A stretch of DNA of 64,000 bases from Jannaschia seosinensis (GTDB taxonomy: Bacteria; Pseudomonadota; Alphaproteobacteria; Rhodobacterales; Rhodobacteraceae): NCBI RefSeq assembly GCF_001408515.1, contig NZ_CYPR01000162.1, positions 1 to 64,000 of the forward strand, written 5' to 3'. The notes under the pieces are model-generated. The model searched no databases, was not told the origin of the DNA, and saw only the letters and a program-made list of their open reading frames with translations. The first letter of the stretch is position 1. Each line of letters opens with the position of its first letter. Below, piece by piece: positions 37,968 to 48,783 of this stretch. The position numbers and the translations under genes are program-made.

Positions 37968-38447
37968 TCAGCGCTCCGCGTCCCGCTCCGCCACCATGAA
38001 GGACAGCGCATCGGCGAGGATCTTCGTGTCGCGGCCGTTGGTCACGCCGCCCACGCCGACGCGGCGATTGACGCGCCACCAGAGACCGGGCGCCCAGGCG
38101 CGGCCGAGGGGGCGGCGCAGGCGGATCAGGAAGCCGTTCGACGGCTTGAAGGTGAACAGCGACCGGTCAACGGAGTCGATGTCGTCCATCGCGGCGATCC
38201 AGGTGCCGTCCTCCTGCCGCAGCCCGTCCGCATCGAGGATCAACGCCACGCCCGAACGCTCCCATCCCCGCCACGCCAGCAGCAGCGCCGCGACCCCCGC
38301 CACCACGAGGAACGCCCGCCAGCCGAGGTCTGCCGGCGGAGAGGCCAGCGCGATCCACAGAAGAAGCAGGCCTAGGATCCCCTGCACCCCCACGGCGAAG
38401 GCGCGGCGGGACGGAGAGGCGCGGACGATGTGGAGCGGTGCGGACAT
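37968..38447 (-). CDS. Small membrane protein with PH-like C-terminal domain, unknown
   Basis: A 159-residue protein with two N-terminal hydrophobic spans (about residues 20-38 and 42-60) and a soluble C-terminal domain of about 95 residues rich in beta-strands ('GVALILDADGLRQED', 'FLIRLRRPLGRAW', 'RDTKILADALSFMVAER'), which resembles bacterial PH-like membrane proteins. No function is known to me. The ATG at 38447 is used; convergent with cobT with 6 bases between. Confidence 0.68.
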   Translation of the reverse strand: MSAPLHIVRASPSRRAFAVGVQGILGLLLLWIALASPPADLGWRAFLVVAGVAALLLAWRGWERSGVALILDADGLRQEDGTWIAAMDDIDSVDRSLFTFKPSNGFLIRLRRPLGRAWAPGLWWRVNRRVGVGGVTNGRDTKILADALSFMVAERDAER

Positions 38448-38561
38448 GCGCCTGCCCTAGCGCCCCGCGCGGGGGCGCACAACGACGGTTCGCGCGGGCA
38501 AGTTGTGTCGCGGGCAGGGGGCGCCTACCTCGGCGTCAACACCAGATTCAGGAGACGCGCC

Positions 38562-39473
38562 ATGTCCCTCAGACCCGTCCTCGAGACCCGCGAGGCCCGA
38601 CCGACCATGGAAGGGGCGGGCGTGCATCTGCACCGCGCCTTCGGCTTCGGCGATCCGTCGGAGCAGGATCCGTTCCTGCTGTTTGATGATTTCCGGGGCG
38701 ACCACGAGGAGCTCTACAAGGAGGGCTTTCCCTGGCACCCGCATCGCGGGATCGAGACCATCACCTACGTTCTGGCCGGCGAGGTCGAGCACGGTGATTC
38801 GCTGGGCAATCGCGGCACGCTCGGGGCCGGCTCGGTCCAGTGGATGACGGCCGGCTCCGGCATCCTGCACCAGGAGATGCCGCGCGGCGATGCGCAGGGG
38901 CGGATGCACGGCTTCCAGCTCTGGGCGAACCTGCCGTCGTCGCTGAAGATGACGGCGCCGCGCTATCAGGACATCGGGGGCGACGACATTCCGGTCGTCA
39001 CCGAGGATGACGGCACCACGGCCCGCATCGTGATGGGCACGTTCTGGGGCAAGACGGGGCCGGTGGACGGGATCGCGGCGGATCCGCAATATCTCGACAT
39101 CTCGGTGCCGCCGAACGTGAAGCGTCGGTTCAAGGTCGACACCTACCGCCAGACCTTCGCCTATGTCTTCGCGGGGGCGGGGCGGTTTTCGGACGCATCC
39201 GCACCGCAGGGGGTTCTGCTGGAGAAGGAAGTGGCCGGGCAGGAGGTCAACATCCGCGACCTGTCGGGCAACCGCACGCTGGTCCGCTTCGGCACGGGCG
39301 ACGAGATTACCGTGCAGGCCGGGCCGGAGGGCGTGCGGTTCCTCCTCGTCTCCGGCGCGCCGATCCAGGAGCCCGTCGCGTGGCACGGGCCGATCGTGAT
39401 GAACACGCAGGACGAGTTGAAGCAGGCGATGCGCGAGCTGCGGAACGGGACGTTCATCCGGCCCGCCCACTGA
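38562..39473 (+). CDS. Pirin-family protein
   Basis: A 303-residue bicupin. The N-terminal cupin has the metal ligands in 'FPWHPHRGIETITYVL' (about 52-68) and 'SGILHQEM' (about 104-111), as in pirins with quercetin 2,3-dioxygenase activity; the C-terminal cupin is intact ('GQEVNIRDLSGNRTLVRFGTG' region). The true role in bacteria is uncertain. The ATG at 38562 follows AGGAGA; sequence before it is not homologous. It is followed at 51 bases by an esterase gene on the same strand. Confidence 0.9.
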   Translation: MSLRPVLETREARPTMEGAGVHLHRAFGFGDPSEQDPFLLFDDFRGDHEELYKEGFPWHPHRGIETITYVLAGEVEHGDSLGNRGTLGAGSVQWMTAGSGILHQEMPRGDAQGRMHGFQLWANLPSSLKMTAPRYQDIGGDDIPVVTEDDGTTARIVMGTFWGKTGPVDGIAADPQYLDISVPPNVKRRFKVDTYRQTFAYVFAGAGRFSDASAPQGVLLEKEVAGQEVNIRDLSGNRTLVRFGTGDEITVQAGPEGVRFLLVSGAPIQEPVAWHGPIVMNTQDELKQAMRELRNGTFIRPAH

Positions 39474-39523
39474 TCCCGCGCGTCCCGCTGGCCTTCGCGC
39501 CGGCGGGGCGCTACGTCTGCGCC

Positions 39524-40273
39524 ATGCTGAACGTCATCCGCCACGGCGAACCCACGAATGCTCCCCCCCTTCTGATCGCGCATGGCCTGTTCGGGTCGGC
39601 GCGGAATTGGCGGGTGATCGCCACGCGCCTTGCGGATGCGCGCGAGGTCGTCGCGGTGGACATGCGCAACCATGGTGCGAGCCCGTGGCACGATACCCAT
39701 TCCTATCACGATCTCGCGGCCGATCTGGCCGAGGTGATCGGCGATCGTCCGCATGACGTGCTGGGACATTCCATGGGCGGGAAGGCGGCGATGGTTCTGG
39801 CGCTGACGCGGCCGGAGGCGGTGCGGCGGCTCGTGGTGGCCGATATCGCGCCGGTAACCTACGGGCACAGTCAGGCGCATCTGATCGACGCGATGCGCGG
39901 CGTGGATTTCGCCACCGTCAGCCGCCGCTCCGACGCGGCCGCGCAGCTTTCGCAGGTGCCCGACGGGGGGACGCGGTCGTTCCTGCTGCAATCGGTCGAT
40001 GCGAACGAGGGGCGCTGGATGCTGAACCTCGACGTGCTGGAGCGCGAGATGTCGAAGATCGTAGGCTTTCCGGAGGTCGACGGCACGTTCGAGAGGCCCG
40101 CGCTTTTCTTGTCGGGGGGCGAAAGCGACTATGTCAGGTCGGAGCACCGCGACCGCGTGCGGGAATTGTTCCCGGCGGCGCGCTTCGCGAAGATCCCCGG
40201 CGCGAACCATTGGCTGCACGCCGAGAAGCCGCGAGAATTCGAGGCGGCCGTGCGGGTGTTCCTCGACGCCTGA
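39524..40273 (+). CDS. Alpha/beta hydrolase, YbfF-type esterase
   Basis: A 249-residue alpha/beta hydrolase. The nucleophile is Ser in 'LGHSMGGKAA' (about 83-92), the acid is Asp in 'SGGESDYV' (about 197-204), and the His is in 'PGANHWLHAEKP' (about 225-236); 'HGLFGSARNW' (about 20-29) gives the oxyanion loop. It resembles the YbfF group of short-chain acyl/thioester esterases. The ATG at 39524 begins the homology. No signal peptide, so cytosolic. Convergent with folD with 6 bases between the stops. Confidence 0.9.
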   Translation: MLNVIRHGEPTNAPPLLIAHGLFGSARNWRVIATRLADAREVVAVDMRNHGASPWHDTHSYHDLAADLAEVIGDRPHDVLGHSMGGKAAMVLALTRPEAVRRLVVADIAPVTYGHSQAHLIDAMRGVDFATVSRRSDAAAQLSQVPDGGTRSFLLQSVDANEGRWMLNLDVLEREMSKIVGFPEVDGTFERPALFLSGGESDYVRSEHRDRVRELFPAARFAKIPGANHWLHAEKPREFEAAVRVFLDA

Positions 40274-40279
40274 CGCGGC

Positions 40280-41167
40280 TCAGGCCGTCAGGCCCTCCGG
40301 CTCCGGCAGGCCATGCGCACGGCAGCAGGCCGTCACGGTGTTGGCCAGAAGGCAGGCGATGGTCATCGGGCCGACGCCGCCCGGCACCGGCGTGATCGCG
40401 CCCGCGACCGCGGCGCAGGATTCGAAGTCGCAATCGCCCACCAGCCGGTTCTTTTCGCCGTTCGGGACGCGGTTGATGCCCACGTCGATCACGGTCGCGC
40501 CCGGTTTGATCCAGTCGCCCGTCACCATCTTCGGGCGCCCCACGGCGGCCACGACGATATCGGCGCGCCGCACGACGGCCGGCAGGTCGGCGGTGCGCGA
40601 ATGGGCGATCGTGACCGTCGCGCTGTCGCGCAACAGAAGCTGCGCCATCGGCTTGCCGACGATGTTCGACCGGCCGATCACAACGGCCTCCCGCCCCGAA
40701 AGATCGCCCAGATGGTCGCGCAGCATCATCAGGCAACCCAGCGGCGTGCAGGGGACGAGCGCCTTCTGCCCGGTGGCGAGCCGGCCGACATTCGAGATGT
40801 GGAAACCGTCCACGTCCTTGTCGGGATCGATCGCGTCGATGACGAGGCCCGCATCGATATGGTCGGGCAGGGGGAGCTGCACGAGAATGCCGTGAATGGC
40901 CGGATCGGCGTTGAGCCGCGCGACGATGTCCAGCACCTCCGCCTCCGAGGCGGTGGCATCCAAGCGGTGCTCCTCGGAATGCATCCCGGCCTCGAGCGTC
41001 TGGCGGCCCTTGTTGCGCACATAGACCGCGCTGGCGGGATCCTCGCCGACCAGAACGACCGCAAGGCCCGGCGTGACGCCCGCCGCCTTCACACGTGCGA
41101 CCTCTTCGGCGACGCGGGCGCGGATGGTGGCGGCGAAGGCTTTGCCGTCGATGATGGTGGCGGTCAT
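40280..41167 (-). CDS. folD: Bifunctional methylene-THF dehydrogenase / methenyl-THF cyclohydrolase
   Basis: A 295-residue FolD interconverting 5,10-methylene-, methenyl- and 10-formyl-tetrahydrofolate. Motifs: '[14 protein letters not shown]' with the catalytic lysine (about 50-63), 'QLPLPDHID' (about 97-105), '[14 protein letters not shown]' (about 164-177), and '[10 protein letters not shown]' (about 264-273). The ATG at 41167 was chosen; in-frame extension to 41251 runs into a hairpin and lacks homology. Downstream of fhs with 116 bases between them; together they interconvert formate and one-carbon folates. Confidence 0.95.
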   Translation of the reverse strand: MTATIIDGKAFAATIRARVAEEVARVKAAGVTPGLAVVLVGEDPASAVYVRNKGRQTLEAGMHSEEHRLDATASEAEVLDIVARLNADPAIHGILVQLPLPDHIDAGLVIDAIDPDKDVDGFHISNVGRLATGQKALVPCTPLGCLMMLRDHLGDLSGREAVVIGRSNIVGKPMAQLLLRDSATVTIAHSRTADLPAVVRRADIVVAAVGRPKMVTGDWIKPGATVIDVGINRVPNGEKNRLVGDCDFESCAAVAGAITPVPGGVGPMTIACLLANTVTACCRAHGLPEPEGLTA

Positions 41168-41216
41168 GGGGGCTCCTCTGGAGGGGCCGGATCGCGGGGA
41201 TCCGGGGCTCGGGTTC

Positions 41217-41263
41217 GTTGCCGGCGGGATGCGCTTCTGGCGAACGCGCATCCCGCCGGCAAC
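41217..41263. repeat. Perfect 18-bp inverted repeat between fhs and folD
   Basis: Left arm GTTGCCGGCGGGATGCGC (41217-41234) and right arm GCGCATCCCGCCGGCAAC (41246-41263) are exact reverse complements around an 11-base loop. It lies in the 116-base gap between fhs and folD, both transcribed leftwards, so the RNA would form a very stable hairpin before the folD start. No U-tract follows, so a rho-independent terminator is unlikely. Confidence 0.85.
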
Positions 41264-41283
41264 GTCTGCGACGCGGACGCCTG

Positions 41284-42960
41284 TCAGAACAACCCCTCGA
41301 CCTCGCCGGCATCGTTGAGGCGGATATTCTCGGCGCTGGGCACGCGGGGCAGGCCCGGCATGGTCATGATCTCACCGCAGATCACCACCACGAACCCGGC
41401 CCCCGCCGAAAGCCGCACCTCGCGCACGGGTACGGAATGGCCGGTCGGCGCGCCGCGCAGGTTCGGGTCGGTCGAGAAGGAATATTGCGTCTTGGCCATG
41501 CAGATCGGCAGGTGGCCATAGCCCTCGTCCTCCCACGCCTTGAGCTGGTCGCGGACCTTCTTGTCGGCCAGCACCGCATCGGCGTGATAGATCCGCTTGG
41601 CGATGGTCTCGATCTTCTGGAACAGGCCCATCTCGTCGGGATAGAGCGGCGCGAAGTTGGCTTGCCCCGCATCGGCGATTTCGGCCACCCGGCGCGCAAG
41701 GTCGGCCGACCCGGCGGATCCGTCGGCCCAGTGCCGCGACACGATCGCCTCCGAACCCTGGCTGGCGACGTAATCCTGCACCGCCTGCACCTCGGCCGCG
41801 CTGTCGCCGGTGAAGTGGTTGATGGCGACGACGACGGGAACGCCGAAGGATTTCACGTTGCCGATATGGCGCCCGAGATTGGCGCAGCCCGCACGCACCG
41901 CCTCAACATTCTCGGCGCTCAGATCGGCCTTGGCGACGCCGCCATTCATCTTCATCGCCCGCACCGTGGCGACGAGCACGACGCAATCGGGGGCGAGGCC
42001 CGCCTTGCGGCATTTGATGTTCATGAACTTCTCGGCGCCGAGATCCGCGCCGAAGCCCGCCTCCGTGACGACGTAGTCGGCCAGCTTGAGCGCGGTCGTC
42101 GTGGCGATGACCGAGTTGCAGCCATGGGCGATGTTCGCGAAGGGCCCGCCATGCACGAAGGCGGGATTGTTTTCGAGCGTCTGGACGAGGTTCGGCTGCA
42201 TCGCGTCCTTCAGCAGCACCGTCATCGCGCCGTCGGCCTTGATGTCGCGGCAGAAGACCGGGGTGCGGTCGCGCCGGTAGGCCACGATCATGTCGCCCAG
42301 ACGGCGCTGGAGGTCCGACAGATCGGTGGCGAGGCACAGGCAGGCCATCACTTCGGAGGCGACGGTGATGTCGAAACCCGTCTCGCGCGGGAAGCCGTTG
42401 GCCACGCCGCCGAGCGAGGCCGTAATCTGGCGCAGCGCGCGGTCGTTCATGTCGACGACCCGCCGCCAGACGACGCGGCGCACGTCGATATCCAACTCGT
42501 TGCCCCAGTAGATGTGGTTGTCGATCATCGCCGACAGCAGGCTGTGCGCCGAGGTGATGGCGTGGAAATCACCGGTGAAGTGGAGGTTCATCTCCTCCAT
42601 CGGCACGATCTGCGCATATCCGCCGCCGGCCGCGCCGCCCTTCATGCCGAAATTGGGGCCCAGCGACGCTTCGCGGATGCAGATCATCGCGTTCTTGCCG
42701 ATGGCGTTGAGCCCGTCGCCCAAGCCCACCGTCGTGGTCGTCTTGCCCTCGCCGGCGGGGGTCGGGTTGATCGCCGTCACGAGGATCAGCTTGCCGTTCG
42801 GGCGGTCACACACGCCGTCGATGAAGCGCTGGGAGACCTTCGCCTTATCGTGGCCATAGGGCAGCAGGTCGTCCTCGCCGATCCCGATGCGTTGGCCGAT
42901 CTCGCGGATCGGCTGCTTCCTGGCTTCGCGGGCGATCTGGATGTCGGTCTTGTGGCTCAC
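41284..42960 (-). CDS. fhs: Formate-tetrahydrofolate ligase
   Basis: A 558-residue Fhs (FTHFS), which activates formate with ATP to 10-formyl-THF. Features: the P-loop '[14 protein letters not shown]' (about 66-79), '[10 protein letters not shown]' (about 109-118), and the C-terminal '[12 protein letters not shown]' (about 529-540). Full length for the family. The start is a GTG at 42960. It heads fhs-folD. In marine Rhodobacterales, Fhs is often used with methylated-compound oxidation, but no such genes are seen here. Confidence 0.96.
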   Translation of the reverse strand: MSHKTDIQIAREARKQPIREIGQRIGIGEDDLLPYGHDKAKVSQRFIDGVCDRPNGKLILVTAINPTPAGEGKTTTTVGLGDGLNAIGKNAMICIREASLGPNFGMKGGAAGGGYAQIVPMEEMNLHFTGDFHAITSAHSLLSAMIDNHIYWGNELDIDVRRVVWRRVVDMNDRALRQITASLGGVANGFPRETGFDITVASEVMACLCLATDLSDLQRRLGDMIVAYRRDRTPVFCRDIKADGAMTVLLKDAMQPNLVQTLENNPAFVHGGPFANIAHGCNSVIATTTALKLADYVVTEAGFGADLGAEKFMNIKCRKAGLAPDCVVLVATVRAMKMNGGVAKADLSAENVEAVRAGCANLGRHIGNVKSFGVPVVVAINHFTGDSAAEVQAVQDYVASQGSEAIVSRHWADGSAGSADLARRVAEIADAGQANFAPLYPDEMGLFQKIETIAKRIYHADAVLADKKVRDQLKAWEDEGYGHLPICMAKTQYSFSTDPNLRGAPTGHSVPVREVRLSAGAGFVVVICGEIMTMPGLPRVPSAENIRLNDAGEVEGLF

Positions 42961-43108
42961 GGGCTGGCTCCCTTCGTGTTTCCCCTCCGCAATAAGACGT
43001 TCGGGGACGGGGGGTGCGCGCGAAAACCGACCTGTTCGCGTTCCGGGACGGCGTTGTGGGGGATCGCGGAGGGCGCCGGGTGCGCATCGGAAACGAATTG
43101 TTCCGAAG

Positions 43109-43137
43109 TTGAACGGTGCGAATCGGGGAACTGTAAG
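43109..43137 (+). promoter_or_regulatory. Possible sigma70-type promoter before the 27-residue ORF
   Basis: TTGAAC (43109-43114) and TGTAAG (43132-43137) are separated by 17 bases; each matches 4 of 6 consensus positions. Transcription would begin about 43144 and reach the small ORF at 43211. In GC-rich DNA such matches can arise by chance, so this is a candidate only. Confidence 0.3.
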
Positions 43138-43210
43138 GGATCGTTAGATGTTAGCCTGGCAAGGCGGTGGGGAAATGTCGGCAAAGAACTGCCTATTGAG
43201 GAGATCGCCC

Positions 43211-43294
43211 ATGAGCGTCCACAGTATCTGCATCCATGCCGGTTTTGCCACCGGCCTCGGTCTCGCGATCCTCACGGGCCTCGCGCTGGCCTGA
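43211..43294 (+). CDS. 27-residue hydrophobic peptide ORF
   Basis: A 27-codon frame starting 'MSVHSICIHAGFATGLGL' and ending 'GLALA', that is one short hydrophobic helix with a small hydrophilic start. It has a strong GAGGAG ribosome-binding site (43198-43203) 7 bases before the ATG and a possible promoter upstream. Such tiny single-span proteins are often missed by gene callers. It lies between divergent fhs and a decayed MOSC gene. Function unknown; it could also be a leader peptide, but no gene in the sense direction follows closely. Confidence 0.5.
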   Translation: MSVHSICIHAGFATGLGLAILTGLALA

Positions 43295-43320
43295 ACCCGT
43301 CGGGACAATCAGACACCTCG

Positions 43321-43889
43321 TCACGGCCTCTGGTCGGGGATGTGCAGCCTCAGACGCTTGCCGAGTCGGATTACGCCCTCACGCTCCACCTACACCGTCA
43401 CACCGCGACGGCCCTCGGCGACGGCCTTGAACCGTAGGCCATGACCTGGGGCGCCTGTGTCGATGATTAGGCGCCGGCAGGTGGCAGGGTCGGTTCGCCA
43501 TGTCGACGACCATCGTGGCCCCGCCCTCGGCCTGCAGGCGCGAGGACGGCGGCAGATACGTCAGGTCGGGTATCCCTGAGACGACGAGGGTGGCGCCGAT
43601 ATGGGCCGGGTCCAAGCCGGTCACGCCGATACCGGCAGCAATCTGCGCCACTTCCTCCGACGAGACAACGGAGAGTTGGCGGACGTTCCGGATTTCAGTC
43701 TCCTTGGGGTGCTGTGAGACGACCGACTACAGGAGGGCCGGGTCAGGCCGCCATGTGCTTTGCCCGCCGGACCCGCGAAGGTCAGCACCAGTTCCGCACA
43801 TGGCAGGGAGGCGAGAGCGGCGGCACGACCCGGAACGACGCCGAGCCACGTGATCCGGCCACGGAAATCGTCGGGATGAGTGACGGCAT
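43321..43889 (-). pseudogene. Degenerate MOSC-domain protein gene
   Basis: The minus strand encodes, in three different frames, the successive blocks of a MOSC (molybdenum-cofactor sulfurase C-terminal) domain protein: 'ITWLGVVP' and 'FAGPAGKAHGGLTRPSC' in one frame, 'ETEIRNVRQLSVVSSEE' to 'GATMVVDMANRPCHLP' in the next, then 'GHGLRFKAVAEGRRGVTV' and 'VEREGVIRLGKRLRLHIP' in a third. Frame changes are needed near 43868, 43721 and 43472, and an in-frame TAG sits at 43390-43392, probably a former Trp codon. The conserved sulfur-acceptor type Cys in 'NRPC' is still there. An intact copy would have about 190 residues. The gene is dead unless the sequence has many errors. Confidence 0.85.
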
Positions 43890-43928
43890 GGCGGTCCTTC
43901 GGTTGCGACTTCGGACCTGCCGTGTGGT

Positions 43929-44579
43929 TCAGCGTCTGCGGCTCACGTACCAAAGGGGAATGGCGACCATGGCGAAGATGGCCGTGCCCAGTTCCATCCA
44001 CTCCTCGGCACGGGCGAAGCTGTCGACAACGTCCTGAGGCACCTCGACGCCGAAGGGAAGCAGTTTCCGTCCCAGGCCGTCAAACACGCCCTTTGCGATG
44101 ACGACGAGCGCGACGGAGAGCGCGACGAGCCATGGCCAGACCTGCCCGTCGCGAACTCCACGCACCATGGCAGGCAAGCCGCGGCGGACCAGGCGCACAC
44201 CCGTCCACAAGGCGAAGATCACGATGGCCAGCCCGATGGCCTTTTCCCACAACGGATAATCGCCGGTGTAGAAGCGGGACTTCAGGATCCCGCCGGACAG
44301 CAGCGACTTGTCGAGATCCATTTCCCGCAGGATCGCGAGGATCAGCGTAACGGGAATTTGCCATTCCCGTCCGAAGGCGAGGCCCGGCACCAGCCAGGCA
44401 TAGAGCAAGGCCGCGCAAAGATAGGCGACGATCGTCGCGACCTCCACCGGGCCATCTTCTCCGTAAAGGCCGCTTTCGCCCCGGACGAACAGGAGTGTCA
44501 GGAGGACGAGTGCGGAGGCGAGCGCAAGCGGCAGTGCCACGCCCGCCTTTGTGTCATGGGGGGAGGTCAAATCGATCAA
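43929..44579 (-). CDS. Polytopic membrane protein, unknown function
   Basis: A 216-residue protein with about six hydrophobic segments (about residues 14-32, 44-64, 77-85, 110-128, 146-163 and 195-210). The charged stretch 'REMDLDKSLLSGGILKSRFY' between the third and fourth spans is probably the conserved heart of this family, which I know only as hypothetical proteins. No transporter or enzyme motif is visible. It lies next to the MOSC pseudogene and downstream of nothing that suggests a role. The ATG at 44579 is the likely start. Confidence 0.68.
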   Translation of the reverse strand: MIDLTSPHDTKAGVALPLALASALVLLTLLFVRGESGLYGEDGPVEVATIVAYLCAALLYAWLVPGLAFGREWQIPVTLILAILREMDLDKSLLSGGILKSRFYTGDYPLWEKAIGLAIVIFALWTGVRLVRRGLPAMVRGVRDGQVWPWLVALSVALVVIAKGVFDGLGRKLLPFGVEVPQDVVDSFARAEEWMELGTAIFAMVAIPLWYVSRRR

Positions 44580-44669
44580 TCCGTTCCTGCGGCGTTTCGG
44601 CGGACCTCTATCCGGCCGCTTCGGACGATGAAAGCGGTTGCCGGCGGACAGGGTAGACCGCCACGAACA

Positions 44670-44692
44670 AGCCCCGGTCAGAGACCGGGGCT
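44670..44692 (-). terminator. Rho-independent-like terminator after ftsH
   Basis: AGCCCCGGT (44670-44678), loop, ACCGGGGCT (44684-44692): a perfect 9-bp GC-rich stem with a 5-base loop, 11 bases past the ftsH stop. On the minus strand it is followed by TGTTCG, a weak U-tract, so termination is likely for the ybgC/tol/ftsH block. Transcription from the right ends here; the hairpin is also near-symmetrical for the plus strand. Confidence 0.7.
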
Positions 44693-44702
44693 TTAGAAGA
44701 GA

Positions 44703-46616
<1,914 letters not shown>

Positions 46617-46691
46617 GAAAAGTACTCCCGATGGCGCGGGTCTGGTCCGCGCGTTGGATCAAGCGACAAGATAAGCATCTGGGCCATGGGT

Positions 46692-47963
46692 TCAACGGGC
46701 GATCAGCACCTGAGCGAAGGTCGGACGCAATGACACGCTCCATTCCGTGAATAATCCGGCCAGCGGCGCGGCGATCAGCCGCGTGCCGTCGCGGATCGCC
46801 GGCGATGCCAGAAGCGACATGCGCGGCAGGCCGGCCTCGCGCCATGGCGTCTGCGTGATATCGTGGCCCAGGGCGCCGACCGTCAGGCCGGGGCGGTGCG
46901 GTCCGGAACAATGCCATCGTACGTCCCAAGGCCGGTCCGTAGGGCCGGGCGGCGCGCAGAACGCGGCCTCGCGCGCGATGCGCAGCGTCCCGGTCTCGTC
47001 GGACATGCGGCATCCGGCCAGCGTCGCCGTTCGGCCCTCCAATGCATTTGCGACGAAGCGCGTTCGTTCGGCGTGGCGTGGACCGTAAGGGCGCCCCCCA
47101 ATCCAGCGCAGCGCGGCAAGAAGGATCCGCGGGACGGGATCGGGATCGTCGGCATGGAGGGCCGCAAGCGCCGCCCGGTCGAGCAGGAGATCGCCGCGAT
47201 CCTCCCGCACGTATCGCGCGGCGATTTGCGTTGCATGGGCGACGAGGCTGATACGCGCCTCCTCCAGCACCGCCGCCGAGGCCGCGATGCTCGCGACGTC
47301 GAGGCCGAGGCTGGCGATGGCCTGCCGTGCGGCCACGCGCTCGAACGTCGCATCCTCGTTGGAGGAATCCTCGGACCAGCCGATTCTGCGGGCGGTGAGG
47401 GCGGCACGCAGGTCCGCGCGCCGGACCGTCAGGGCGGGGCGAAGCCAGTGCAGGTTCCGGTCGTGACGCCCTTCTGCCATCCGCGCCAATCCGTCGATGC
47501 CGGAGGCACGGGCGAGGCGCATCATCATCGTTTCGGCCACGTCGTCGGCGGTATGGCCAAGGAGGACCGCTTCCCTGCCGATAGGAGCCGCCTCGGCGAT
47601 GGCATCGTAACGCGCGGTGCGGGCGCGCGCCTGCAGATTGGGGCCGGGGGCGACGCGGAGGCGGATTACCTCATGCGGATGACCCAGACTTTCGCACAGG
47701 GCCGCAACCTGCCGGGCCTCCGCTTGGGCCTCGGGGCGCAGGCCGTGATCCACGGTGACGACATGGAGGCCAATGCCCGTGCTTCGCGAGACCGCGTCCG
47801 CGGCGAGAAGAAGCGCGGTGGAATCGCTGCCGCCGGAGACGGCGACACCGAGCGGGTCGGAGTGTGCGGCGGTCAACAGCGCCGCAATCCGGCGCGCGAC
47901 CGCGTCGATCGCGTCGCCGGACAAGGGCGCGTCAGGAACAGTCGAGGCCCGACATCGCGGCAC
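46692..47963 (-). CDS. tilS: tRNA(Ile)-lysidine synthase
   Basis: An N-type ATP pyrophosphatase that converts C34 of tRNA-Ile(CAU) to lysidine, changing the anticodon to read AUA. The PP-loop 'SGGSDST' is at about residues 43-49, and 'GHTADDVAETMMMRLARASGIDGLA' region (about 137-160) gives the family's second signature. The 423-residue frame starts at a GTG at 47963, which overlaps cpoB by 32 bases; a TTG at 47924 just after the cpoB stop is the alternative. The C-terminal domain is shorter than in E. coli, as in other alphaproteobacteria. Downstream of pal-cpoB and before ftsH. Confidence 0.93.
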   Translation of the reverse strand: MPRCRASTVPDAPLSGDAIDAVARRIAALLTAAHSDPLGVAVSGGSDSTALLLAADAVSRSTGIGLHVVTVDHGLRPEAQAEARQVAALCESLGHPHEVIRLRVAPGPNLQARARTARYDAIAEAAPIGREAVLLGHTADDVAETMMMRLARASGIDGLARMAEGRHDRNLHWLRPALTVRRADLRAALTARRIGWSEDSSNEDATFERVAARQAIASLGLDVASIAASAAVLEEARISLVAHATQIAARYVREDRGDLLLDRAALAALHADDPDPVPRILLAALRWIGGRPYGPRHAERTRFVANALEGRTATLAGCRMSDETGTLRIAREAAFCAPPGPTDRPWDVRWHCSGPHRPGLTVGALGHDITQTPWREAGLPRMSLLASPAIRDGTRLIAAPLAGLFTEWSVSLRPTFAQVLIAR

Positions 47964-48783
47964 TCGCCTGCGCGACGGCCGGCGAGTCGGGGAACCGGAC
48001 GGCGACCTCGGACAGCGTCAGGCAGGCTTCGTCGCGCTGCCCGAGAGCGCCGAGCGCGGTGCCCAACCCGACCAGAGCGCGGGCCGCATACGGACCTTCG
48101 GGCGTACCCGAGAAGCTCTCCAGATAGCCGCGGGCCGCTTCGGCGTGACGGTTCTCGGCGGCGAGCGCCTGACCGCGCAGGAACTGCGCCTCGCCGGTCA
48201 GAGGACCCGTCGGATAGGCGGTGACGAAGCGGCCGAACGCCTCGGCCGCCGCGGCGGTGTCGCCTGAATCGAGCGCCGTCTTGGCCGCGTCGAACTCGGC
48301 CCGCTCGCTCACCGCGAGTTGCGGGCCGGTCGTGGTCGGCGCGGTCGACAGGATGCCGTCGGAGGCGGGGCTTTCGGTGTCGTCCGCATCCGCCTCGCCC
48401 AAGGGGCCAGGGTTGGGAAGCGCCGTGAGGTCGCATTCCTCGGTCAGCTCGCAGAGTTGGAACCGCAGATCCTCGATGCGGGCGGCACCGTCGCGCGACA
48501 CGCTCTCGATGCGGAATTCCATCCGCTCGGTCGCCTGGGTCAGCCGCTGCAATTCCTGCTCGATCGCGTTCACACGGTCGAGCACCGTGGAGCCGCCGAC
48601 CGCCATGTTCGGCGCGCCGGTCGTGTTCAGCTCGGTGCGCAGCCCTTGGAGCTCGACGTTGAGCACGGCGAGCTGCTGGCGGATGTCGGCAAGCGTCTGC
48701 GTCCGGTCCTGCTGTGCAAAGGCGGGCAGCGAGACCGGCGCCGCCAGCGCCGCCACGAAGGCGATGGCGAGGCGCGCGCGCAT
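47932..48783 (-). CDS. cpoB: Tol-Pal system protein CpoB/YbgF
   Basis: A 283-residue periplasmic protein. Signal peptide (about 1-22, 'LAAPVSLPAFA'), then an N-terminal trimerising coiled coil (about 27-90, 'LADIRQQLAVLNVELQGLR'), a linker with two cysteines, and C-terminal TPR repeats (about 150-280, 'AEFDAAKTALDSGD', 'EAQFLRGQAL', 'ARALVGLGTAL'). CpoB links Tol to peptidoglycan synthase PBP1B in E. coli. The ATG at 48783 overlaps the pal stop as TGATG, so coupling is likely. Fits the tol-pal operon order. Confidence 0.92.
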   Translation of the reverse strand: MRARLAIAFVAALAAPVSLPAFAQQDRTQTLADIRQQLAVLNVELQGLRTELNTTGAPNMAVGGSTVLDRVNAIEQELQRLTQATERMEFRIESVSRDGAARIEDLRFQLCELTEECDLTALPNPGPLGEADADDTESPASDGILSTAPTTTGPQLAVSERAEFDAAKTALDSGDTAAAAEAFGRFVTAYPTGPLTGEAQFLRGQALAAENRHAEAARGYLESFSGTPEGPYAARALVGLGTALGALGQRDEACLTLSEVAVRFPDSPAVAQASAAMSGLDCS

